Positions 26,877-34,093 of a stretch of DNA of 59,205 nt are shown piece by piece (the stretch's first letter is position 1; the number at the start of each line of letters is the position of its first letter). A model generated the notes under the pieces. The model worked only from the letters and a program-made list of their open reading frames with translations. It searched no databases and had not been told where the DNA came from. Position numbers and translations under genes: made by a program. Origin of the DNA: Flavobacteriales bacterium (GTDB lineage Bacteria; Bacteroidota; Bacteroidia; Flavobacteriales_D; Crocinitomicaceae); contig JADFAL010000037.1 in assembly GCA_015665275.1 (NCBI GenBank), positions 1 through 59,205 on the forward strand. Reading direction: 5' to 3'.

Positions 26877-27059
26877 AGGTACACCTTGCGCATCGCCACG
26901 AATGACAACCCCCTTATTCAGGAAGTTGAAGTGTTCTTCCAGCACTTTTGGGTCTACCTGATAGCGCGCATATTTCCATCTCGGTTGTTCTAGAATCTTC
27001 TCTCTTTGTTCTGTAGTGTACTTCGGATTTTTACTCCGATCTCTTGATACATAAGCCAT
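26763..27059 (-). CDS. Unrecognised protein, apparently truncated at its C-terminus by the CDF junction
   Basis: A 98-codon frame starting with MAYVSRDRSKNPKYTTEQRE. The first about 75 residues look like a genuine conserved protein (charged, with GVVIRGDAQGVPLMTTTGIYGP), but I cannot name the family. The last about 20 residues are read from the antisense of the CDF gene and are probably not native. So this frame and the CDF gene are fused tail to tail across one junction. A 6-bp inverted repeat GATCAT/ATGATC lies 24-41 nt upstream of the start (27083-27100) and could be an operator. Confidence 0.5.
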   Translation of the reverse strand: MAYVSRDRSKNPKYTTEQREKILEQPRWKYARYQVDPKVLEEHFNFLNKGVVIRGDAQGVPLMTTTGIYGPIHPHDRVTLHQVNVCWDALQKHDQSFP

Positions 27060-27145
27060 TATTTCAGTTTTAGTAGTTTAGCGATCATCATAGAATGATC
27101 AGTTGAAATATAATAATTTACGCGCAGATTCCATCGCTTCTGATA

Positions 27146-27167
27146 TAGGTTAAAGTTAGGTTAAAGT
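27146..27167 (+). promoter_or_regulatory. Tandem 11-bp direct repeat, likely OmpR/PhoB-type binding site
   Basis: TAGGTTAAAGT occurs twice in perfect tandem (27146-27156 and 27157-27167). An 11-bp direct repeat is the spacing used by OmpR/PhoB-family dimers. It ends just upstream of the presumed -33 region of the sensor kinase/regulator operon, which encodes such a regulator, so autoregulation is likely. Confidence 0.6.
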
Positions 27168-27191
27168 GGTTTCGAATGCCCGAAGTGATTG

Positions 27192-27199
27192 TATCTTTG
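27192..27199 (+). promoter_or_regulatory. TATCTTTG -7 element of the two-component operon
   Basis: Exact TAnnTTTG match, 11 nt before the chosen ATG at 27211, with TTTCG at 27169-27173 as a possible -33 element 18 nt upstream. Confidence 0.6.
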
Positions 27200-27210
27200 A
27201 AAGGTTACGG

Positions 27211-28833
27211 ATGAACAATCGGCTTATTTACATATTGATTTCGCTCATGCTGATTTCACTGGTGGGGATCATCTGGATTCAAACGAGTTGGATTGGCGAC
27301 GCGATTGCCGAACAGGAGCAAGATTTCAAGATTCGAGTCAATGAGGCCTTGAACACGGTAAATGATTCCATCGATACAGAAGAGGTAGAGCTTTTCCTAG
27401 AACGCAAGTTTGGCGGAGTTGATTCCCTGGTGAACAACTTTTTGATTCTTGATGATTCGGATAGCAATGCCACCGTTGAAATTAACGTCTCGCATGGTGA
27501 TTCTGATGGAATTTCAGAACACGAAGAAATGACGGTGATTCGCTCCAGCAGTGTCAAACCCATAGAGCATGTTACAGTTATTCAAAACGGACCGGACTCT
27601 AATGAATTCATTGTTAATGATAGTACGGGAGATTCAAACGCCCTTGTTTGGTCCTCTCAGATTGTCGAAACGCGCATTAGAGAAAGTGATTCGGCGTTCG
27701 AGGAAAAGGAAGTAGTATTTAAGCAACGAAGCCGCGTAAAATCCTTCGTGAAACGATATACCTATGAGACTTTGCTGACAGGAGAATTGAAAGATCGAAT
27801 CGATCCGAAAGACTTGAAAGAAAAGATTGGCAAGGCATTGAAAAAGGAAGGGATTCCCGGGAAATTTGCCTTCGCAGTGAAAAATGGTCAAACGGATGCG
27901 TTCGAATCCGAGTACGTTTCCAAAAGATATGAGTCCACTGCAACGAAAGACGCCTTTTCGAAGAAATTGTTTCAAAGTGACCGTGGGAACCGAATGAACT
28001 ATACCTTGTTTGTTCAGCCTGAAGATAGCGGCAATTTCGTTTGGGCGAAAGTGTGGAAAATGACGGCACTTTCAATAGTTTTCACCATCTTGATTTTACT
28101 CTCATTTGGATATGCGTTGTACTTCATTTTCAAGCAGAAAAAGGTGAGTCAAATTAAAAATGACTTCATCAATAACATGACGCACGAGTTGAAAACACCG
28201 CTAGCTTCCATTTCTATTGCTACGGCATCCATCAATCATCCAGAAATTATTAAAAACCCAAAGGAAGTACGTCGATTGACACGGTTAATTGAGGACGAAA
28301 AAGATCGAATAAACTCCCACGTGGAACGCGTTTTAGACACGGCAGCGTTGGATTCAGGGGAATTGAAATTATCAAACGAAGCGATTGACATTTCTGAGAT
28401 TTTGCAACGGGCCGCTAAAAATACCGAACTCGCCTTGAAACATGTAAATGGAACCATTTCTATGCCAGAAAACATGGAGTTCACTATTGTAGGAGATACT
28501 TTCCACCTAACAAATGCGTTCACAAATATCATCGATAACAGCATTAAATATCGATCTGAGAGTGAACCGAACATATCCGTATCGATTGAAGCACATGGAT
28601 CAATCGTTTCCATTTCATTTAAGGATAATGGAATCGGAATGACGCCAAAACAACAAAAGTTGGCTTTTGATAAATTTTATCGGGCAACATCAGGAAATAT
28701 CCATAACCGCAAAGGATTCGGTTTGGGCTTGAGTTATGTTCAAAGTGTCATCAAAAAACTTCAAGGAACCGTAGCAATCAAAAGCAAGCAGGGAGAAGGA
28801 ACCACTGTAATCGTTGAATTGCCTGCTAAATGA
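27211..28833 (+). CDS. Sensor histidine kinase
   Basis: A 540-residue membrane sensor. Start at the ATG giving MNNRLIYILISL; the upstream GTG at 27166 would put the promoter inside the gene. A first helix (about residues 4-25) and a second (about 290-312, MTALSIVFTILILLSFGYALYFIF) bracket a periplasmic sensing domain of about 260 residues with acidic, Ser/Asp-rich sequence and no known fold that I recognise. The HisKA domain contains MTHELKTPLASI with phospho-acceptor His325. The ATPase domain shows the N box (NAFTNIIDNSIKY), DNGIGM and GFGLGLSYV. It overlaps its response regulator by 4 bp (ATGA). Confidence 0.94.
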   Translation: MNNRLIYILISLMLISLVGIIWIQTSWIGDAIAEQEQDFKIRVNEALNTVNDSIDTEEVELFLERKFGGVDSLVNNFLILDDSDSNATVEINVSHGDSDGISEHEEMTVIRSSSVKPIEHVTVIQNGPDSNEFIVNDSTGDSNALVWSSQIVETRIRESDSAFEEKEVVFKQRSRVKSFVKRYTYETLLTGELKDRIDPKDLKEKIGKALKKEGIPGKFAFAVKNGQTDAFESEYVSKRYESTATKDAFSKKLFQSDRGNRMNYTLFVQPEDSGNFVWAKVWKMTALSIVFTILILLSFGYALYFIFKQKKVSQIKNDFINNMTHELKTPLASISIATASINHPEIIKNPKEVRRLTRLIEDEKDRINSHVERVLDTAALDSGELKLSNEAIDISEILQRAAKNTELALKHVNGTISMPENMEFTIVGDTFHLTNAFTNIIDNSIKYRSESEPNISVSIEAHGSIVSISFKDNGIGMTPKQQKLAFDKFYRATSGNIHNRKGFGLGLSYVQSVIKKLQGTVAIKSKQGEGTTVIVELPAK

Positions 28834-29522
28834 GTGAAACAAAGCGCATATTGCTGGTAGAAGATGAGGAGAATTTTGGTTCGTTGCTCCAGAATTACTT
28901 GCAGCTCTCAAAATTTGAGGTTGTTTGGATGAAAGATGGTGCTCAGGGATATTCAGCATTCTCCAAAGAGGTGTTCGACGTGTGTATCTTTGACGTGATG
29001 ATGCCGAACATGGATGGCTTTACGCTCACCGAGAAAATTCGGGATAAGGACAGCAACACACCCATCATCTTTCTAACCGCTCGGAATATGCGTGAGGACA
29101 TGATTCGTGGCTACAAAAGTGGCGCTGACGACTACCTTTCAAAACCCTTTGATATCGAAATTCTTTTACTGAAACTAGAGGCGCTTTTCCAAAGAACGCA
29201 AGGCGAAACAGTGAAAGAAAATCCGATTTATTCCATTGGCTCCTATTCTTATGAAAGCGCCACCCGATTACTGGATCATACTAACGAATCCCGAAAACTG
29301 TCTCCCAAAGAAGGTGCATTGATGCAATTACTGTGCGAACATTTCAACGAGGTAATGCCGCGAGAAAAAGCCCTGAAGAAAATCTGGGGTGAAGACAGCT
29401 ATTTCACCACACGAAGTATGGATGTATACATTACCAAATTACGTAAGTACCTACAGCATGACGCATCCCTTTCTATTCAAAACGTGCATTCCAGTGGATA
29501 TAAGCTAGGGAAGACAGAGTAA
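28830..29522 (+). CDS. Response regulator, OmpR/PhoB family
   Basis: A 230-residue regulator. The receiver domain (residues 6-122) has the acidic pair Glu11/Asp12, phospho-acceptor Asp55 in FDVMMP, Thr83 and Lys105 in LSKPF. A winged-helix effector domain follows at about 135-228 (ESRKLSPKEGALMQLLCEHFNEVMPREKAL, TTRSMDVYITKLRKYL), as in OmpR/PhoB. Start ATG overlaps the kinase stop, so the pair is translationally coupled. Its probable target is the tandem 11-bp repeat upstream of its own operon. Confidence 0.95.
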   Translation: MSETKRILLVEDEENFGSLLQNYLQLSKFEVVWMKDGAQGYSAFSKEVFDVCIFDVMMPNMDGFTLTEKIRDKDSNTPIIFLTARNMREDMIRGYKSGADDYLSKPFDIEILLLKLEALFQRTQGETVKENPIYSIGSYSYESATRLLDHTNESRKLSPKEGALMQLLCEHFNEVMPREKALKKIWGEDSYFTTRSMDVYITKLRKYLQHDASLSIQNVHSSGYKLGKTE

Positions 29523-29561
29523 TTTTTATGATAGCGCCTGACGATGCGTCTGTTTGTACAC

Positions 29562-29569
29562 TATTTTTG
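29562..29569 (+). promoter_or_regulatory. TATTTTTG -7-like element before the DUF2490 gene
   Basis: Matches TAnnTTTG and ends 12 nt before the ATG at 29582, supporting that start and a promoter separate from the two-component operon. Confidence 0.4.
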
Positions 29570-29581
29570 TTCAAAAAGTAT

Positions 29582-30331
29582 ATGCGCACTTTATTCGTGG
29601 GCATTGTTTTGTCCCTCAGCTTTCAAGGGTTTGGTCAAATTGTAAACGTTGAGAATTTACGCCTAACAGATAACAAGCAAGGCTGGAGTGGTCGAGCAGA
29701 AATGAATTTTAACTTCATTATGAATTCGCGGCAGTTGTTGCAATTTGGCGGAGAGTTACGTGCCCGATATTTGAAAAAAAGACATCAGTTTTTGTTGGTG
29801 GGCGACCAGTCTTTTGTGAAGTCTGAAGGGTCTGATTTTGTGAATCGGGGGTTTCAACATTTTCGGTACAATTACCATTTCAAGGATTCTAGTAGATTTT
29901 ATTTTGAAGCATTTCAACAAAGCCAGTTCAATCGAATTCAACGCATTGACTTTCGCCATTTATTGGGTTCTGGATTGCGATTTGATGTGATCGATACCAA
30001 AAACTACCAGTTGTCCGTCGGCTCTGGGTTTATGTGGGAATACGAAGAATTGGTTGAGGGGGCCATTTCTAGAGATTTGCTTTCCACTTCATTTCTTTCT
30101 TTCGTCGGTCAATTCAACAAGTCCATTGGACTGAATACGATCTCCTATTTTCAACCGAAAATAACCAATGCCGGCGATTTCAGGTTTTCGAATGAAACGT
30201 CTGTTCGTTTTAAAATCAATAAGAATCTAAGTTTCCGGCTGATATATTCGATCATGCACGATACACGGGATATCGAAGATGTACGCAAAACGAACTATGT
30301 TTTCCGAAACGCCTTGCAGATTTCGTTCTAG
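29582..30331 (+). CDS. DUF2490 family outer-membrane protein
   Basis: A 249-residue protein starting at MRTLFVGIVLSLSFQGFGQ, a clear signal peptide; an earlier in-frame ATG at 29528 would place 18 unlikely residues before it. The mature part is rich in alternating beta strands with aromatic ends (LRARYLKKRHQFLLVGDQSF, FRYNYHFKDSSRFYFEAFQQSQFNR, LSFRLIYSIMHDTRDIEDV), which fits the DUF2490 beta-barrel family common in Bacteroidota. Function unknown. It follows the response regulator by 59 nt and might be part of its regulon, but a separate promoter-like element exists. Confidence 0.8.
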   Translation: MRTLFVGIVLSLSFQGFGQIVNVENLRLTDNKQGWSGRAEMNFNFIMNSRQLLQFGGELRARYLKKRHQFLLVGDQSFVKSEGSDFVNRGFQHFRYNYHFKDSSRFYFEAFQQSQFNRIQRIDFRHLLGSGLRFDVIDTKNYQLSVGSGFMWEYEELVEGAISRDLLSTSFLSFVGQFNKSIGLNTISYFQPKITNAGDFRFSNETSVRFKINKNLSFRLIYSIMHDTRDIEDVRKTNYVFRNALQISF

Positions 30332-30465
30332 CTGTTCAGAAAATAGGTCGCGCATCAGTTCTCGAGATGTTCGAAACGACATTTAAGCGGCTATATGCGA
30401 AGACTGCATAAATAATTTCTATCACATCTTAGTTGAATTCAATAACCTTTAAGATTATCCGCCCT

Positions 30466-30473
30466 TAACTTTG
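30466..30473 (+). promoter_or_regulatory. TAACTTTG -7 element before the thioredoxin gene
   Basis: Exact TAnnTTTG match, 23 nt before the ATG at 30497. Confidence 0.5.
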
Positions 30474-30496
30474 CTCTTTAACTAAAAAGCAATGCA

Positions 30497-30811
30497 ATGT
30501 ATCAGGAATTAACATCAGATAATTTGGCGGAATTTGTAGGGGAAGGAAAGACGACGTTTGTGCAGTATTCTGCCGGATGGTGCGGAAATTGTCGATTAAT
30601 CAAACCTACATTTCAACGCTTGGCTGGAGAAACGGAAAATGCACAATTCCTTATGGTGGATGCGGAGAAATTCCCAAAATCTAGAGAAATGGCAGAAGTG
30701 AAAAATCTACCAACTTTTGCAGCGTTCAAGGCTGGTAAATTCGTCGGCCAGGTATCCACAAATAAAGTAGACAAACTAACATCTTTCATCCATGAGACTA
30801 CCGGTAATTAA
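30497..30811 (+). CDS. Thioredoxin family protein
   Basis: A 104-residue cytoplasmic thioredoxin-fold protein. The active site is GWCGNC with Cys29 and Cys32 (CGNC instead of the classical CGPC, which should change the redox potential). The cis-proline loop is KNLPTFAAF. There is no signal peptide. The next gene begins inside its last 20 bp. In flavobacteria this thioredoxin, a DUF6952 protein and a peroxiredoxin often travel together, so reduction of a peroxiredoxin is a fair inference; no peroxiredoxin is adjacent here. Confidence 0.9.
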   Translation: MYQELTSDNLAEFVGEGKTTFVQYSAGWCGNCRLIKPTFQRLAGETENAQFLMVDAEKFPKSREMAEVKNLPTFAAFKAGKFVGQVSTNKVDKLTSFIHETTGN

Positions 30812-31046
30812 GCACATTAATAGCTTCATCGAAGAGAATGATGCCGATTTCGTTCATGAAACGATTGATTTTTTGGAGCATTTGGCACAAGCCAGAGGTT
30901 TGAAAGACGAAGAGTTGGATGTAATTGGTGAAATTCTTTCGAATGCTTACGGGGCATTGGAAGTTCAAAAAGCAATGGCGGAAGGCCAATCGGAGCGTGA
31001 AGCATTGAATGGATTTATGCAGCGCGTAACGGGATCAATAGATTAA
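30792..31046 (+). CDS. DUF6952 family protein
   Basis: An 84-residue all-helical cytoplasmic protein: MRLPVIKHINSFIEENDADF, then HETIDFLEHLAQARGLKDEELDVIGEILSNAYGALEV. This matches my memory of the flavobacterial DUF6952 family, which is regularly encoded next to a thioredoxin. It has no cysteines and no known activity. Its ATG lies within the 3' end of the thioredoxin gene (20-bp overlap), so the two are translationally coupled. A partner or chaperone role for the thioredoxin is speculation. Confidence 0.82.
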   Translation: MRLPVIKHINSFIEENDADFVHETIDFLEHLAQARGLKDEELDVIGEILSNAYGALEVQKAMAEGQSEREALNGFMQRVTGSID

Positions 31047-31083
31047 TTAGAGCAGTTTGTAGTTAAGTAGTAGTTTGTAGTAG

Positions 31084-31455
31084 AGCAAAGTCGTTCTTTT
31101 TCGTTGAAGCGAGGGGGAGCGGTTTTTTTGTGGTTTTTTTGTGTGATTCGGCGAGTAATTGGGGGACGAATTCCATATAACTAAATGGTTATATAGGAAT
31201 ATAGATAATTCTAGTAATTGCCAATTTTAAACCCTATTTTATATCTATCCCATCTTTTTTCATAGTAAGCCAGTAGTCATTTAGCAAAGCTGTTATTTTT
31301 TGTGGAAGCGAGGGAGAACGGTCTTTTGTGCCAGCAATTTTTTTTGCGATTCTGCGAGCAATTGGGAGACGAATTCTATATAACTAAATGGTTATAAAGG
31401 AATATAGATATTTCTAGTAATTGCCAATTTTAAACCTTATTTTAAAACTATCCCA
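31084..31455. repeat. Duplicated non-coding block (two copies of about 170 bp)
   Basis: Copy A (31084-31252) and copy B (31283-31455) are direct repeats about 199 bp apart. Long shared parts include ATAACTAAATGGTTAT (a hairpin ATAAC/GTTAT), CTAGTAATTGCCAATTTTAA and GAAGCGAGGG. Neither copy has a convincing reading frame. A fragment of the same sequence is at 3604-3626. The repeat sits directly before the small-RNA candidate. Confidence 0.85.
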
Positions 31456-31501
31456 GATATTTTCCTCCTCCCATGTAACTTTTTGAGGGGGATGCCCCTC
31501 T

Positions 31502-31636
31502 TACATTTAGACAACGTTAGGTGACTTTGTTTTTGAGCGTCTGAGTTTTTTCATAAGTACAGTTTTAGTTAGATAGAGTTTTCGTCTCAGACAAAAGAAA
31601 CAGTCAAATAAAGCCCTTCGAAAGAAGGGTTTTTTT
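31502..31636 (+). ncRNA. Candidate small RNA with own promoter-like element and terminator
   Basis: TACATTTA at 31502-31509 resembles the -7 element, with TTTTG at 31481-31485 as a possible -33. The following about 120 nt can fold into a long rod: GACT (31523-31526) with AGTC (31602-31605), GTTT (31529-31532) with AAAC (31598-31601), and GTCTGAG (31539-31545) with CTCAGAC (31586-31592), leaving a large open apical region. A canonical terminator follows at once. The shape, a closing stem plus a large unpaired centre, resembles 6S-type RNAs (a 6S-Flavo family exists), but I cannot confirm that. No protein frame explains it. Confidence 0.45.
31614..31636 (+). terminator. Rho-independent terminator with GAAA tetraloop
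   Basis: CCCTTC (31614-31619), loop GAAA, GAAGGG (31624-31629), then seven T. It points in the plus direction, where no protein gene precedes it for over 560 bp, so it implies an intergenic transcript. On the minus strand it is a weaker terminator for the gene ending at 31638. Confidence 0.85.
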
Positions 31637-31637
31637 G

Positions 31638-32417
31638 TTATAACCTTTTACGGATTTGATGGACAATTCCTTTTGCAATCATAATGGCAATCTGCACTGC
31701 AACTATAGTTACTAGGGCCACGGCTATTGCCGGGAAAATCATCAAGCCACTAACAACGAACCAGCCTGCCGCTACGAATCCTCCGATCATCGCTAGAATT
31801 GCAACCACCATGATAACGATTCCCAAAGGTTGAAGCCAAGCGTCCTCTAAAGATTTACGATCCGTTTTCTTAAGAAGAAAGCCTTTACGTCCATTCAGGT
31901 TGTCGACTTCGATCAATAACTCCTTTCTTCCCAGTGGTTCGAAAATGACATAAAGTTCATCTCCCTTTTGAAATTCGATAGGTTCAACATCTATTTCGTC
32001 CTTGGAATATTCAAGTTGTAGACTTAACATTTTTGCGCTATCTCCGCTCTCCTTAACCTCCAGCAAGGCGACCCCCTTGTCCTGCTCTTTGGCAATCATT
32101 GCTCTTTTTTCATCAATGTGCTCGAATAGTTCTCCAATAGATTTTTTTGCGTCGCCCTTGGTTGTAAAGCCGAATCCTTTTGAATGGAGGTCGTTGACTT
32201 TGACCTTTTCGCACTTAAAAATGGCATCTCTACCTTTCTTAATGTATGCCAAGGATCCATCTTCTTGGTAGATCTCCATCCAATTAATGCCATTTCTTCG
32301 CTTTTCTCGGGTATACTCGAGAATTGTGTCTGCTTTGATAGTAGCTACTACTCCTCCTTTTTCTTCATGACGAACGTACAAATCGGCATCTTGTAATAAT
32401 CGCAAGTAGCGTTTCAT
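31638..32417 (-). CDS. Membrane-anchored protein of unknown function
   Basis: A 259-residue protein I do not recognise. Residues 1-185 are soluble and contain short beta-rich repeats (VRHEEKGGVVATIKADTILEY, SLAYIKKGRDAIFKCEKVKV) and a charged helix (IGELFEHIDEKRAMIAKEQDKG). Two hydrophobic stretches at the C-terminus, GIVIMVVAILAMIGGFVAAGWFVVSG and MIFPAIAVALVTIVAVQIAIMIA, would anchor it, with a basic tail (HQIRKRL). There is no signal peptide, so the soluble domain should face the cytoplasm. It is monocistronic, between the small-RNA candidate and a beta-helix gene remnant. Confidence 0.75.
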   Translation of the reverse strand: MKRYLRLLQDADLYVRHEEKGGVVATIKADTILEYTREKRRNGINWMEIYQEDGSLAYIKKGRDAIFKCEKVKVNDLHSKGFGFTTKGDAKKSIGELFEHIDEKRAMIAKEQDKGVALLEVKESGDSAKMLSLQLEYSKDEIDVEPIEFQKGDELYVIFEPLGRKELLIEVDNLNGRKGFLLKKTDRKSLEDAWLQPLGIVIMVVAILAMIGGFVAAGWFVVSGLMIFPAIAVALVTIVAVQIAIMIAKGIVHQIRKRL

Positions 32418-32461
32418 AGATAGTTTTTTAGAAGTTCGGCAAGGTAAACGAATTATTTAAA

Positions 32462-32495
32462 AAATGAAAAACCGCAATCTCACGAGAAACTGCGG
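32462..32495 (-). terminator. Rho-independent terminator after the beta-helix gene
   Basis: Interrupted stem CCGCA-TCTC / GAGA-TGCGG at 32472-32495, followed on the minus strand by a T run (plus-strand A run at 32467-32471). It lies 24 nt past the stop of the gene ending at 32519. Confidence 0.75.
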
Positions 32496-32518
32496 CCTTC
32501 TTTGTTTTTAGCACTATG

Positions 32519-34015
32519 TTAATCTACTACCACTTTATTTGCAGTACCGTCACGGAAAACATGTACTTGTATTCCTTTTGTTAAAGGGTCAATTTCTTGC
32601 CCTAACAGGTTATAAACTCCCACTAGGTCATTGGCATCACTTGCCTTGAATTCGATACGAACGATATCCTCGTGCTGATCCATTGCACCATCCAAATCAA
32701 ATTGTAAAAGTCGGTAGTAACTCATTCCTTCTATCGGGTCTGTATCTATGATTGAATAATAATTTGTCTCAATCGAATTTCCAACAGCTTTCACCGAACC
32801 AACATGATTCCAATCAAGACCATCGCTACTTCGTTCAATGACAAAATGAGAAGCATCTCTTTCGCTAATCGTACTCCAGTTCAATAGGTGTTTCCCATAA
32901 CTTTTAGTTCCATAGAAGTCTCCGAATTCAACCGGAAGAAAGATGATACAATTGGCAAATTCAGAGGTGTTGTTTGAGGCATCGGTAGCAGTAGCGGTAA
33001 CATTTCCCGTAAGCGCGCCCACATAACTCCAGTTTCCAACGCCATTAGCAGTAACGGTTGCAACATAAGTTCTGCCTTGACACGATGCTCCGCAAACGAA
33101 ATCGTAGAATATTTCAATCGTAGTGTTCGGGGAAGCCGTACCTGAACACCCAGTATTATCAGCAACGGCAATAACAGGACTTGGCTCGTTGGTATTTCCC
33201 ACGCCATTCAAATCAATCCCACTACCGGTATTGCAATAAATACTATTCCGACTAATAAGCACCTGACTGGTTGCGGCGTTTAGAACACCAATTCCATACC
33301 CCGTATTAAAGGCTATCGTATTTCCGGATCCAGCAGTTGTTCCGCCAATGGTAGATGCGCCTCCGCCAAAATCAAACCGTATGCCTCCATCGAAATTGCC
33401 AAGATTAATCGTGCCAGTTCTATCCGTACCTATAAAGTTTCCCTCAATAGTGGCTGCTGAAGACGCAATCATGAAAATTCCGTATTCGGTGATACTGGAA
33501 GCGAAAACATTTCCTTCGTTAGCGCCTGTTCCGCCAATCTGCGTTCCAGTGGTATTGATAACTATAACTCCAGAATCGTCATTTCCGATAGCAGCGGTAC
33601 CGGTTACATTTGTACCACAATTGTTTCCTTGAACAATTGAGTTGTTCGATGCGCCATTAATTACTATCGCATGAAAATTGTGATCTGCAATTGTATTTCC
33701 ATCCGTAAGACCCGGACCGCCGATTGTCGTGCTTGGAGAAGCATTTAAGGCGATTCCATTTTCGGCATTTCCCAGTCCCACATTTCCAGTAGCGTCAACA
33801 CCGATATAGTTTCCACGAATGATGCAATTTGAAGATCCATCTATGTTAATACCATTTCCGGTAAGTCCAGTCCCGTTTCCGGAGATGATGTTTGCCTCCG
33901 CGGTAAGGCTTCCGCCAATAATGGTGCTATTTAATGAGTTGGAGGTACAAATCAAAGAACTTATTGTTTTTTCTACAATAACACATTCTTTTTGTATTTT
34001 TCTCGTTATAAACAA
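32519..34015 (-). pseudogene. Beta-helix repeat T9SS surface protein, 5'-truncated
   Basis: The frame is 498 codons. Residues about 28-290 are right-handed beta-helix repeats with recurring NxIxGNYIGVDATG, TxIGG and GNxI motifs. Then comes an Ig-like domain (ITNEPSPVIAVAD region to ASNNTSEFANC), the common flavobacterial block LPVEFGDFYGTKSYGKHLLNWSTISERDASHF, and a T9SS type A sorting domain (GVYNLLGQEIDP). The N-terminus (MFITRKIQKECVIVEKTIS) is neither a signal peptide nor repeat-like, and the repeats begin in mid-pattern. So the 5' end, including the export signal, is missing and replaced by the AT-rich promoter region of the MFS gene. The remnant is unlikely to be secreted. Confidence 0.75.
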
Positions 34016-34093
34016 TTTGATGGTGAGTGAAACTTCGACACTTGATTTATTTCAAGGCATTTCTCTCTACATTGCATATTCAAACCCCAAACG

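Noticed and set aside
31491-31500. Hairpin GAGGGG/CCCCTC at about 31485-31500 as a terminator
   Set aside because: No T tract follows; it overlaps the -33/-7 spacer of the small-RNA candidate, so it is better seen as part of that promoter region or chance.
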